From positions 395,394 through 459,393 of the forward strand of contig SIJG01000052.1 in the NCBI GenBank assembly GCA_023374025.1: 64,000 nucleotides of DNA, written 5' to 3'. Below the pieces are notes generated by a model. The model saw only the letters and a list, made by a program, of their open reading frames with translations, was not told where the DNA came from and did no database searches. Shown here in pieces: positions 53,233 to 61,972 of the stretch. Source of the DNA: Heterodera schachtii. Taxonomy: Eukaryota; Nematoda; Chromadorea; Rhabditida; Heteroderidae. Numbering within the stretch: position 1 is the stretch's first letter; each line of letters starts with the position of its first letter. The position numbers were made by a program, and so were the translations under genes.

Positions 53233-54072
53233 GTGCTGGGTCGTTTCTTAAAAACTGCTACCATGAGCCTTTCTTAAAACTGCCAGGGCATTTCATAAAA
53301 AGTGCCAAGTGGGCGTTTCTTAAATACTGCCAAGTTGTAGGAAATTAAAAAATGTAAGACATATAAATTCGTATCTTGGCCCAATTTCAACCAAATTAAT
53401 AATTCTTGATATCATTCAATAGCTTTAAGTGTTGTATATCAGAATATTAATATTAGAAAATTTTTTAAAATAGTATAAAAAGTTATGTTATTAAATTCCA
53501 CAAAATCATAATTCGGAGTTTTTTGTCCATAATTTTTTGAAACTTAATAAAATTTTTCGAAATTTTAAATATAAATAGAGAAATCTTAGGGCTATCGAAT
53601 GATATTAATTAAGTTTGGCTCAATTGCATTTTAATGACTTTAAAATTTTAAATGTCTATAATTATATTCGCACGACCATGGCAAAAAACATAGTATGTTC
53701 AATGCTTTTTAATTTTTTTCAGAAGCAATTAGATTAAATTTTCTTTTTAGAATTTCAAGTCTCCTCTGTATAATCTATTAAACAATAAAATTCCAAAAAA
53801 TTTCATTTGGTTTGAAAAAGGTTCTGGTTAAACAATTTGACTCAAGACATTGAAAATTTATGACCGTAACTTTTTTACTATTTAAAAATTTTGAAAATGA
53901 ATATTCTGATAGATAACACATAGAGCTGCTATTCAATGATACCATGAAAATTAATTTGGTTGAATGAGCCAAAATACGAATTTATGTGTCTTACAATTTT
54001 TTTATTTTCCTACAACTTGGCAGTTTTTAAGAAACGCCCATGGTGCCAGTTTTTAAGAAACGACCTAGCACC
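53233..54072. mobile_element. hAT-like non-autonomous element with iterated CGTTTCTTAAAAACTGCC
   Basis: The ends are inverted: GTGCTGGGTCGTTTCTTAAA on the left and a right end reading GGTGCTAGGTCGTTTCTTAA in reverse complement. TATATAAT is present at 53225-53232 and 54073-54080, an 8-bp direct repeat. The motif CGTTTCTTAAAAACTGCC, part of the terminus, is repeated about four times on the left (53241-53333) and twice on the right (54013-54064). Inside these, a second inverted layer contains the ATATCATTCRATAGC repeat: one copy at 53409, inverted copies at 53584 and 53922. No ORF; the minus frame 53778-53972 is a by-product. Confidence 0.78.
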
Positions 54073-54436
54073 TATATAATGAAATACATAGAAAATTCAT
54101 TTTGAAGCATGCTTACGGCACACTTTTTGCATATGCCAACGTTGGAATTCAAATAAATTATAAAAATCAATACAATATAAATGAATCTTTCAATTAGAAA
54201 TAATTTTTACCTTAATATTCAAAAAATTTGAAACCTTCCACGATTCACCACATATAATTTTATACTTCCTTTCAAATTTATTAAAGCAATTTAGCTATAT
54301 TTTGTACTAATTTCAAAAAGAAAAAGAAATTCAAAATTTTTATTGAAGTTTTCAACAATACTTGTAATTAAAGCATTTTACTCATAAATATAACATGTAA
54401 TTAAATTGAAAAAATAAAATCCGCATTACTTTAAAT

Positions 54437-54627
54437 TAGAGTGCCACGGGACCGGGAATTTTGGGCAAACCCGGGACCGGGACCTTTTCGGGTTGAAAAA
54501 CCGGGAATTTTTGGCTGGGAAAACCGGGAAAAAACCGGGACTAGTCCCGGTCCCGGTCAAAACCGGGACCTTGGTACTCAGTTGTACTCAGTTGTCCGCT
54601 ACCAGGTCCCGGTCCCGCTCTACTCTA
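54437..54627. mobile_element. CCGGGA-array MITE
   Basis: A 191-bp island bounded by imperfect inverted ends: TAGAGTGCCACGGGACCGGG on the left and, in reverse complement, TAGAGTAGAGCGGGACCGGG on the right. Nearly the whole interior is iterated CCGGGA/CCCGGT words in both orientations. The flanks show no obvious 8-bp duplication. The plus frame 54441-54764 (Pro/Gly-rich, MPRDREFWANPGPGP...) is generated by the array and has no family resemblance. A related, one-ended sequence lies at 13238-13345. Confidence 0.6.
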
Positions 54628-54802
54628 AGACTTACACCAAAAAATTGTTAATTTTATGGATGTTTGGAAAAAAAATTAGCTATTATTTTTTGGAAAATTT
54701 GGAGATGAGGGGTGGGCAAAATTCTCAACATAAAATGGACCATCCCTGGCCTAGCCAGCCATAATTATTTTTACATTTTATATTTACTCCAATTTTGTAA
54801 TT

Positions 54803-55517
54803 ATTTTTCAATCCAAAAGTATTAAATTCAATTCGAAAATATTTCGAGTACTGGCATCGTTGTTTCAAATATAAATACTTAATTATACAATGGTTTATTA
54901 TTTACAAATTAATATTTTAGGTATTTAGAAAAAAATTTTGCAGCTTTATTTCTTATAACTTTTTATTGTTAACATATAGTGCAATTAAATTTTAAAGCCT
55001 GGATACAACCTTATTTATATAATTACAAGCACTGGGACAAGAATTGAAACATAAACGAAAGAATAATTAATAAAGCTGAAGTAAAATCAGAGAATATCCA
55101 AAACATCAAGGCATAAAGTCATTTACAATTAAATTAAAACAATATTTTTCAAATTACGCATAATAAAGAAAATTAAAAATTAATAATAGCAATAAAGCAA
55201 AAACTTGTTTATTCCATTATACAAATATTAAGCCGAATTATTAAATTTTTGTTAATAAGAAGATAAATATATATGTGAAAAGGTGCAGAATTAAGAAAAC
55301 AAACAAAAATAATTCCTTGTTTATTCCATTATACAAATATTAAGCCGAATTACATAATTAATAATATGACACTAATTAAAATATAATTACGCATAATTAA
55401 TTAATAAAGGTCAAAAATAATAAATAACAAACATTTATTGCTATGGGTAAGAAACAAATGTTCACGAGTTTTGCATATATTTGAAACAACGATGCTATTA
55501 CTCGAAATATTTTTTAA
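54803..55517. mobile_element. Inverted-repeat element, copies also at 62338 and 63306
   Basis: Left arm TTCGAGTACTGGCATCGTTG-TTTCAAATATA (from about 54843) is the inverse of TATATTTGAAACAACGATGC-TATTACTCGAA (55475-55508). The interior carries a 37-bp direct repeat at 55204-55240 and 55315-55351 (phrase ATACAAATATTAAGCCGAAT). The right half recurs at 62338-62507, where the similarity continues into TTAATACTTTTGGATTGAA, which is also present in inverse left of the left arm (54813-54832). No coding content. Confidence 0.6.
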
Positions 55518-55567
55518 TAGCAAATTTAGCTCAAAAACAATGAGTTTCTTTTAATTTTTTGGGTTCA

Positions 55568-55812
55568 GAACCGCTCATCCGAAATTGAGGGCGGTTGTTC
55601 GGGGTATGGAATCTGAAGATCAGCATTGGGCCAATGTTGTTCGAGACTGGGATGATACGCCAGCAAATGGAATACGCGGTAAAGGAATGAAGCGTAAAGA
55701 AATTTATGTCGAACAGGATGAGAATTTGCTAGCTCTCTACAACACCCGTTTACAACGCCATCCCTATCAATATTTAAGAGCAGTGGCATATCGAATGCCT
55801 GATCCAGTCTAA
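55568..55812 (+). pseudogene. Transposase-like last-exon remnant (MULE type suspected)
   Basis: A coding-like block opens directly after a TTTTTTGGGTTCAG splice-acceptor-like sequence and ends at TAA 55810-55812. It reads TAHPKLRAVVRGMESEDQHW...DDTPANGIRGKGMKRKEIYVEQDENLLALYNTRLQRHP...MPDPV, about 81 residues. Composition is far more GC-rich than the flanks and the protein is of normal complexity, so I believe it was once translated. The HP-K/W...E-QHW arrangement recalls the C-terminal part of MULE/FLYWCH-associated transposases, where an NN-EGWHN segment precedes it; that upstream segment is absent here. This is a recollection of the family, not a search. No start codon context is available, so it is a fragment, possibly from an element that mobilised the local MITEs. 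Confidence 0.45.
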
Positions 55813-55897
55813 TTTTTAAAGCTATGATAAAGACCAATTTAAAATCAGAGTTTTTCACTAAAAACGATTTTATTATATTTTTTAAAATTTCTCTTTA

Positions 55898-56046
55898 CTG
55901 TCGAAAAGTCCACTGTCGAAAAATCCCTTCCTTAAATTTAAAATATTTCTGTCGAAAAGTCCTTTGCTGTCGAAAAGTCCTTCTGTCGAAAAGTCCTCTG
56001 TCGAAAAGTCCACTGTCGAAAAGTCCGGGAGCCAAGTCTGACACTG
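55898..56046. repeat. CTGTCGAAAAGTCC array with hAT-like right terminus
   Basis: Seven copies of CTGTCGAAAAGTCC or a one-base variant lie between 55898 and 56026, with 15-18-bp spacing apart from one larger gap. The array ends in GGGAGCCAAGTCTGACACTG at 56046, whose reverse complement begins CAGTGTCAGACTTGG, the form of a hAT terminus. No matching left terminus is visible. The open frame 55824-56102 reads this as LSKSPLSKSPLSKSP, a repeat artefact. Confidence 0.65.
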
Positions 56047-57091
56047 GAAATAATACGATAATTAGATATAAAATTTATTCTCTTATCCTAAATTTAAGAT
56101 AATACATAAATAATTATTAAATTACTGAATTAAAAAACATTTTAAAAAAATATCTAAACCTATTTAAAAAATGTAATTATCATAATGAATACAAACATTA
56201 AACTTTAAGGAGATGCGTGTTAAATTTTTTATCAAAACAGTTAATATTACGTATTATAAAATTTTAATAAGAGATTAGATTCAGCGAAATGACAAAATGC
56301 GTTTTAAATTATTAATTTGAATGAAGCAACGGAAAGACAAAATGAAAAACAAAAAACATATTTAAACGATTTAAGATAAGGATTATTCATCAAAAATATT
56401 CAAAATATATTTTAATGAAGACAACTTTTCGAAGTAACATAATTTTGAAAATTCCGAGTTAATAGAAAAGCCTAAATGTTAATCTATGTAAATTTAAAAA
56501 ACCGTACCAACTGTAATCATGTCCATCATTACAGCCTAATTATTAGAGCACATTACGAGACAACAATCTACATTTTTTAATAATAAAATTTGTTTTAGAG
56601 TAAAATTTAATTAACACGATAATAAAAAAAATCCAAAATTTTCCTCAAACTGCATGGAGAAAATGTTGCGAGATTATTTATTTAAAGAAGGATTTAGATA
56701 AAATAATAAATTAGAATAAACCTCATAATAAAAAAGTCGCTTATTAATATAAATAAATTTTAATTAAGCGAATGAAACGATTGATAAATGCAATTAGAAA
56801 TCTTGTTTATACAAAAATATAAAAACAAAATTTCGATATGAAAATTTAAAATGTTCCAAGTCCTCCCGCCATAAACCAATCATGAACTAGAGAAAAATGA
56901 CAAGAATACGTTATTAATTCCATGTTTGATCATTTCAACTTCAATTGCACTAAACATGTTAACAAAAAAAGATATAAGAAATAAAGTGTAAAAAAAACTA
57001 AGATCTATACATAATGTATTCACTAAAAAATTAAACAATATAAAAATATTTTAATAAAATGGTAATAAAAATAAATGAAATAATGAAATAA
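56047..57091. other. A-biased spacer
   Basis: No gene or repeat recognised between the array and the retrotransposon insertion site. Confidence 0.5.
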
Positions 57092-57096
57092 ATAAT
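57092..57096. repeat. Target-site duplication, left
   Basis: ATAAT immediately precedes the TG of the 5' LTR and is repeated directly after the CA of the 3' LTR at 62275-62279. The 5-bp length is usual for Ty3/gypsy integrases. Confidence 0.9.
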
Positions 57097-57236
57097 TGTT
57101 GGATAAGGATCAAAGATCACTCACTCCTCATCACTGTTATTGACTTTTCCTCTCCCCCTTTTCTCTGTCACACACAATTTCAATTGTCTCTCTCTCTTCT
57201 GCCTATCTCTTCAACATTTCTCTGACCCAACGTCTT

Positions 57237-57242
57237 TATAAG
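57237..57242 (+). promoter_or_regulatory. TATA-like box in the 5' LTR
   Basis: TATAAG within GTCTTTATAAGTGTG, about 140 bp into the LTR; the 3' LTR has the same at 62113-62118. It is the best promoter candidate for the element. No other core element is assigned. Confidence 0.4.
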
Positions 57243-57376
57243 TGTGCCCATTCCCTCACTCATCGCTCTCCGCTCCATTCATTCGCATTGGACATTTATT
57301 TATTATTGTGTTCTCCTTCATCACTGCTCTCCTACGACCTCATCAATTTGTGCATTTATTTTTATTTGTGTTTATT

Positions 57377-57382
57377 AATAAA
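57377..57382 (+). terminator. Polyadenylation hexamer in the LTR
   Basis: AATAAA lies 16 bp before the LTR end. The copy that matters for 3' processing is the equivalent one at 62253-62258 in the 3' LTR. Confidence 0.5.
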
Positions 57383-57402
57383 TTGTTGATACACAACAAT
57401 TT

Positions 57403-57420
57403 TGGCGCAGTCAGCAGCAG
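57403..57420 (+). other. Candidate tRNA primer-binding site
   Basis: TGGCGCAGTCAGCAGCAG starts four bases after the LTR end, the usual position for minus-strand primer binding, and begins with TGG, the complement of a tRNA CCA end. I cannot name the tRNA with confidence. The following CAG triplets make the 3' extent unclear. Confidence 0.6.
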
Positions 57421-57440
57421 CAGATAAATTCTGCACATCA

Positions 57441-57652
57441 TCAAGCCAAATCAAGGCTAATTCTGCAAAATCTTCAAGCCAAATCAAGGCATAATTCTGC
57501 AAGCCTAATTTTGGCACTTCAAAAGCCTGGGCGGCTTTCATCGGACATCGACAAAAACTGATCACCTGGGTGGTGTAAGTTCCGCTGGGTGCGGTTTCCC
57601 ATCAACAAAAACTGATCACCTGGGGGGTGTAAGGTTCCGCTGGGTGCGGTTT
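57441..57652 (+). repeat. Leader with two internal direct repeats
   Basis: AAGCCAAATCAAGGC-TAATTCTGCAA occurs twice (57441-57468 and 57473-57501). A second unit of about 47 bp, ACAAAAACTGATCACCTGGG to TGGGTGCGGTTT, occurs at 57551-57597 and again at 57605-57652 with two changes. The leader sits between the primer site and the Gag start and could carry packaging or translation-control signals; this is inferred from position only. Confidence 0.8.
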
Positions 57653-57666
57653 AATCAACAAACAAA

Positions 57667-60600
57667 ATGGACGCGCAACAACTTCAGCAGATTTTGGACG
57701 CGGCTCTAAAAAAATCAGCCGAATGTTTTGCCGCCGCACTCAACCAACAAAACCAAAACCCAAACGCAGGGTCATCCACAACGGCATCACTTGCGGCATC
57801 AATCAATGCCCGCCTCGAAAAATTCAATTATAATCCAGAGGTTGGACAGACTTACGACGCTTGGCTGAATCGATACGGAAAAATCGTTCAACAAGACGGC
57901 GCTTCGCTCCCAGAGCAGTCCAAAGTCCAACTTTTGGTCGGAAAATTAGACGAGGAGGAATACAAACGGTACGTTGACAGCATTGCCCCTAAAGCGACCG
58001 AACAATTCAATTGGCTCGAAACCGTGACAAATCTGAAAAAGATTTTCGGTGAGACAAGGTCACTCTTCCTCCGCCGTTTCGACTGTTTTCAAATTCGCCA
58101 AAGCCAAAATCAAGACCTCTCAAGTCTTTTGGCACAAATCAACTCATCGTGTGAAAATGCCGAGTTAGATTTGAAGAAAGAAGAGCTAAAGTGCATGATT
58201 CTCATCATCTCTTTACGCGACGAATTTTCGGATTTGAAACAGCGATGTCTCCAGCGAATGGAAGAAGCCCGAACCAATGGGAAAAGCATCACCCTACAGG
58301 AATTGGGCGAAGAATGCAAAAAGTACCAAATTTTAAAGGAAAGCACATTGGCACTCAGCACAAAACAATACAACGCCAATGCCATTCGTGCCAAACCTCA
58401 ACAAGTAAAGGACAAGGCCGACTCAACAAAGCACCACGCCAAACCAAAAGCGGTTCCAAAACCGTATGAGAGCAACAACAAATTGCCAACCCGTCCATGC
58501 CCATCATGCGGGAACAAAAACCACTGGCGCACCGATTGTTGGCACAAAGATGCCAAATGCCCAAAATGCGGTAAAATCGGCCATCTCGGCAAAGTTTGCC
58601 GAAGCAATTTTTCAATTCGCCACATCCAAACGGTGAATACCACTGAAAGGCATGCACAAATCAACACCGTCATTATCGACTTAAATTGCATGGAAATTAA
58701 CGCCGACCGTCCAAAATGGTGGAAAATCCCAATTACAGTGAACGGCGAAGATTATCCAATGCATGTCGATTCCGGCGCACAAATCACATTGTTCACAATC
58801 CAAACATGGATTCAAATGGGTAAACCGCCCTTGATGCCAGCAAATATTCGCGTCAAAAATTGCAATGACCAAACATTTGCAATTAAAGGACAATTCATGT
58901 GCGAAGTGCAATACATGGATCGTCCACCAATGAAATTGTTGGCATATGTGAGCCCCGAAATTACCCATAATTTATTGGGCATGCCATGGATTGAAGCTTT
59001 GGAAGTGATCCCAAAAGAGATTATGTACCCAAATCTTCATCCAAAAATCAATTCAATTGCAACGAAAACCAACGAAATCAAAGACACGGAGACATTAATT
59101 TCGGCGCTCAAATCAACACATTCCGATGTCTTCAGCCCAGAATTAGGTCACTGTACCAAATTCAAGGCCAATCTCATTCTGAAAAACGGTGCCAAGCCTA
59201 TCTACTGCAAGGCAAGACCCGTTCCACATGGCGCTTTGGACGACGTAAATGCCGAAATCGATCGTCTACTGCAAATGGAGGCAATCAAGCCCATTGAATT
59301 CAGCCATTGGGCCGCGCCAATTCTGGCAGTTAAAAAGAGGAATGGCAAAACACGCGTGTGTATCGATTTTTCCACTGGATTAAACGACGCACTTGAGCTA
59401 CACCGCCATCCGCTGCCACGTCCAGAGGACATTTACAATGCAATCGCAGGCTCTAAATATTTCTCACGCCTCGATTTGCGCGACGCTTATCTGCAATTGG
59501 AATTGTCTGATGAGTCTAAAAAGCTGTGTACAATCAACACACACCGCGGACTCTTCCAATGCCAGCGTTTACCATTCGGCGTAAAATCAGCGCCTGCAAT
59601 TTTTCAAAGTTTGATGGACAAAATCATCACACCCATCAATGGCGCATTCGTCTATCTCGATGATGTGATTATCGCCAACACGACTCTCGACCAACACGTC
59701 AAAACGATTACCAAAGTTTTTGACAAAATCAAACAATTCGGTCTCAGAATTCAACTGGAAAAGTGCAGTTTTCTTCAAAAAGAAACCGTTTTCCTTGGCC
59801 ACATAATTTCTGAAAATGGCCTACGCCCGGACCCATCAAGAGCCGAGGCTATTCGAAAAATGCCAGCGCCACACGACAAGTCGACTCTTCGGTCTTTCCT
59901 AGGAGCGCTCACTTACTACGGCAAATTCATCAAACAAATGCGCGAAATAAGAAGCCCATTGGATGAATTGCTCAAAAAGGATATACCGTGGAATTGGGAA
60001 AGTGATCAACAAAAATCCTTCGAAAAAGCTAAAGAAATTATGCTTTCGGATTTGTTGCTTACGCATTTCGACCCCAAATTGCCGCTCATTGTGGCCGCTG
60101 ATGCATCAAAAGGAGGAATTGGTGCCACAATCAGCCATCAATTTCCCGACAAAAGTGAACGTGTCATTGAACACGCATCATGCACTTTCTCGGCTGCACA
60201 ACAAAATTACAGCCAAATCGAAAAGGAGGCTTTGGGATTGGTGTTTGCGGTTCAAAAATTCCACCGCATGTTATACGGCAGAAAATTCACTCTGCTGACT
60301 GATCACAAGCCCCTACTGGCAATCTTCGGATCAACAAAAGGCATCCCAATTTATTCAGCCAGCCGACTTCAACGCTGGGCGTTAATTTTGTCAAATTACG
60401 AATTTGATATTAAATACGTCAACACAAAGGCATTCGGAAATGCCGATGTACTTTCGAGGCTCATCGCAAATTACCCGAGGCCATCGGAAGACATTCTCAT
60501 CGCAAACATCTGCAACGACACTGATTGCTGTGTTAATTTTGTTTTTGAGGCCAAAATCGAGCAACTTCCGATCACCGCGAAAATAATAGCGGAGGAAACA

Positions 60601-61935
60601 GCAAAAGACGAAATTTTGCAACAAATTAGCGCTTTCACCAAACACGGATGGCCGCAAAAACTGAACGACATTAAATTGTCTCCTTTTCTTCCAAAAAAGG
60701 GACAAATTTCCGAAATCGAAGGATGTCTCGCCTACGGTGAACGAATTGTCATCCCTTCGTCGCTCCGGAACAACATCCTCAAATCATTGCATTTTGCGCA
60801 TCCCGGCATTGTGCGAATGAAAGCCATTGCCAGGAACCACGTTTACTGGCCCGGAATCGACTCCGAAATCGAACGAGTGGTCAAGCAATGCGAGGAATGT
60901 CACCCAGCCGCCAAAAATCCTACAAAAGCGAATCTTCAGCCATGGAAGGCAGCAAACGGAGTTTTTGAGCGAATTCACATTGATTTCGCCGGCCCGTGCG
61001 CTGACGGCCAAACATACCTGGTATTGGTCGACGCTTACTCAAAATGGCCAGAAGTATGGCAAATGGAAAGGACTTCCAGCCAACTCACCATCTCAATGCT
61101 AAAATCATTCGTGCATCGGCTCGGAATTCCCAAAGAAATTGTCTCCGACAATGGAAGCCAATTTCGATCCGCCGAATGTGCACAATTCTGCAAAGAATTC
61201 GACATAAAGCACACCTTCACGCCGCCGTTCCACCCAATGTCGAATGGGGCAGCTGAACGGTTTGTCGACATTTTTAAAAGGTCAATGAAAAAGTGCCGTC
61301 AAGAAGGCAAAGATTGGCTTCAAAAAGTGCTTTTGGCGTATCGCACGACACCAAACACGGCACTCAACGGCCATTCGCCAGACGAACTTTTCCTTGGCCG
61401 CCGCATGCGCACAAGAATCGCACTTGTCCATCCGGAAAAACAAAAACTCCAGCCACCAAATTTGGAAAATTTCAAACAATTCCAAGGACAGTACATCAAA
61501 AAGATGGAAAATCAATTCAACACAAAACATGGAGCCAAATCAACCATTTTCCAAAATGAGGAACCAATTTATTTTTGGAATTTGAAAAACAATAAAGCCA
61601 CTTGGCTTCCGGGAAAAATTATAGAGAAATTAGGCACATCTCCGACGTATCGCATCTTGGCACCGACGCTTGGCCGAGCCATTCATCGTCATGCCAACCA
61701 AATCAGGCGACGTTTCCCAATTGAATTGGAGGACAATGATCAAGTTGAAGAAAATGATCAGACACAGGCACAAAATCCGCCGCACTCGCCGATCGCGCAC
61801 AAACCGCAGACGAATCGCCAGCAAACGCCCGCCGCTGAGCCCGTGCATTTGCGCCGATCAGGAAGAGCCAAACAAGCACCTCAACGACTGGACCTGGATC
61901 CGTCAAAGCCTAAATACGGCTTAATCCGATCTTAA
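57667..61935 (+). CDS. Gag-Pol polyprotein, Ty3/gypsy family
   Basis: 1422 codons in one uninterrupted frame, starting at the first ATG after the leader (context AACAAAATGG). The N-terminal Gag-like part has a basic segment, then two CCHC zinc knuckles: C278-C281-H286-C291 and C298-C301-H306-C311. The protease has the D-S-G triad at D368. Reverse transcriptase has its catalytic aspartates at D603 (SRLDLRDAY) and D665-D666 (FVYLDD). RNase H follows with D812, E854 and D879 (TDHKPL). Integrase has an H-H-C-C zinc module (H1042, H1045, C1075, C1078) and a D1106, D1161, E1197 core with exactly 35 residues between the last two. A chromatin-binding-like WLPGKI...TYRIL segment and a basic SGR tail close it. 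All key residues are present and there is no gag-pol frameshift, so Gag and Pol must be made as one chain, with the ratio set otherwise (splicing or proteolysis are possible). The protein resembles nematode K02A2.6-like gypsy polyproteins as I remember them. Confidence 0.95.
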   Translation: MDAQQLQQILDAALKKSAECFAAALNQQNQNPNAGSSTTASLAASINARLEKFNYNPEVGQTYDAWLNRYGKIVQQDGASLPEQSKVQLLVGKLDEEEYKRYVDSIAPKATEQFNWLETVTNLKKIFGETRSLFLRRFDCFQIRQSQNQDLSSLLAQINSSCENAELDLKKEELKCMILIISLRDEFSDLKQRCLQRMEEARTNGKSITLQELGEECKKYQILKESTLALSTKQYNANAIRAKPQQVKDKADSTKHHAKPKAVPKPYESNNKLPTRPCPSCGNKNHWRTDCWHKDAKCPKCGKIGHLGKVCRSNFSIRHIQTVNTTERHAQINTVIIDLNCMEINADRPKWWKIPITVNGEDYPMHVDSGAQITLFTIQTWIQMGKPPLMPANIRVKNCNDQTFAIKGQFMCEVQYMDRPPMKLLAYVSPEITHNLLGMPWIEALEVIPKEIMYPNLHPKINSIATKTNEIKDTETLISALKSTHSDVFSPELGHCTKFKANLILKNGAKPIYCKARPVPHGALDDVNAEIDRLLQMEAIKPIEFSHWAAPILAVKKRNGKTRVCIDFSTGLNDALELHRHPLPRPEDIYNAIAGSKYFSRLDLRDAYLQLELSDESKKLCTINTHRGLFQCQRLPFGVKSAPAIFQSLMDKIITPINGAFVYLDDVIIANTTLDQHVKTITKVFDKIKQFGLRIQLEKCSFLQKETVFLGHIISENGLRPDPSRAEAIRKMPAPHDKSTLRSFLGALTYYGKFIKQMREIRSPLDELLKKDIPWNWESDQQKSFEKAKEIMLSDLLLTHFDPKLPLIVAADASKGGIGATISHQFPDKSERVIEHASCTFSAAQQNYSQIEKEALGLVFAVQKFHRMLYGRKFTLLTDHKPLLAIFGSTKGIPIYSASRLQRWALILSNYEFDIKYVNTKAFGNADVLSRLIANYPRPSEDILIANICNDTDCCVNFVFEAKIEQLPITAKIIAEETAKDEILQQISAFTKHGWPQKLNDIKLSPFLPKKGQISEIEGCLAYGERIVIPSSLRNNILKSLHFAHPGIVRMKAIARNHVYWPGIDSEIERVVKQCEECHPAAKNPTKANLQPWKAANGVFERIHIDFAGPCADGQTYLVLVDAYSKWPEVWQMERTSSQLTISMLKSFVHRLGIPKEIVSDNGSQFRSAECAQFCKEFDIKHTFTPPFHPMSNGAAERFVDIFKRSMKKCRQEGKDWLQKVLLAYRTTPNTALNGHSPDELFLGRRMRTRIALVHPEKQKLQPPNLENFKQFQGQYIKKMENQFNTKHGAKSTIFQNEEPIYFWNLKNNKATWLPGKIIEKLGTSPTYRILAPTLGRAIHRHANQIRRRFPIELEDNDQVEENDQTQAQNPPHSPIAHKPQTNRQQTPAAEPVHLRRSGRAKQAPQRLDLDPSKPKYGLIRS

Positions 61936-61961
61936 ATCCCAAATAGAGGGACAATCGACTT

Positions 61962-61972
61962 AAGGAGGGAGG
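61962..61972 (+). other. Polypurine tract
   Basis: AAGGAGGGAGG abuts the 3' LTR and would prime plus-strand DNA synthesis. Confidence 0.85.

Larger units (their letters stand above)
57097..57398 (+). repeat. 5' LTR (302 bp)
   Basis: The LTR begins TGTTGGATAAGG and ends TACACAACA. It is pyrimidine-rich in its first half (TCTC and CTCC runs). It differs from the 3' LTR at 57300 (T versus C at 62176) and 57334 (A versus C at 62210). It provides the promoter and the start of the genomic transcript. Confidence 0.95.

Noticed and set aside
54441..54764. 107-codon Pro/Gly-rich frame
   Set aside because: Entirely dictated by CCGGGA iterations, and the C-terminal third is unrelated AT-rich sequence.
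55898..56026. CRISPR array
   Set aside because: The repeats are 14 bp with 1-4-bp gaps in most cases, with no spacers of uniform length and no cas genes. It is a eukaryotic-type minisatellite or subterminal motif array.
55824..56102. Frame encoding SKSPLSKSPLSKSP
   Set aside because: A translation of the CTGTCGAAAAGTCC DNA array, not a protein repeat.
58110..61906. Minus-strand and alternative-frame ORFs across the Gag-Pol gene
   Set aside because: All overlap the long plus-strand frame with intact catalytic motifs. They are shadow frames with no motif of their own.
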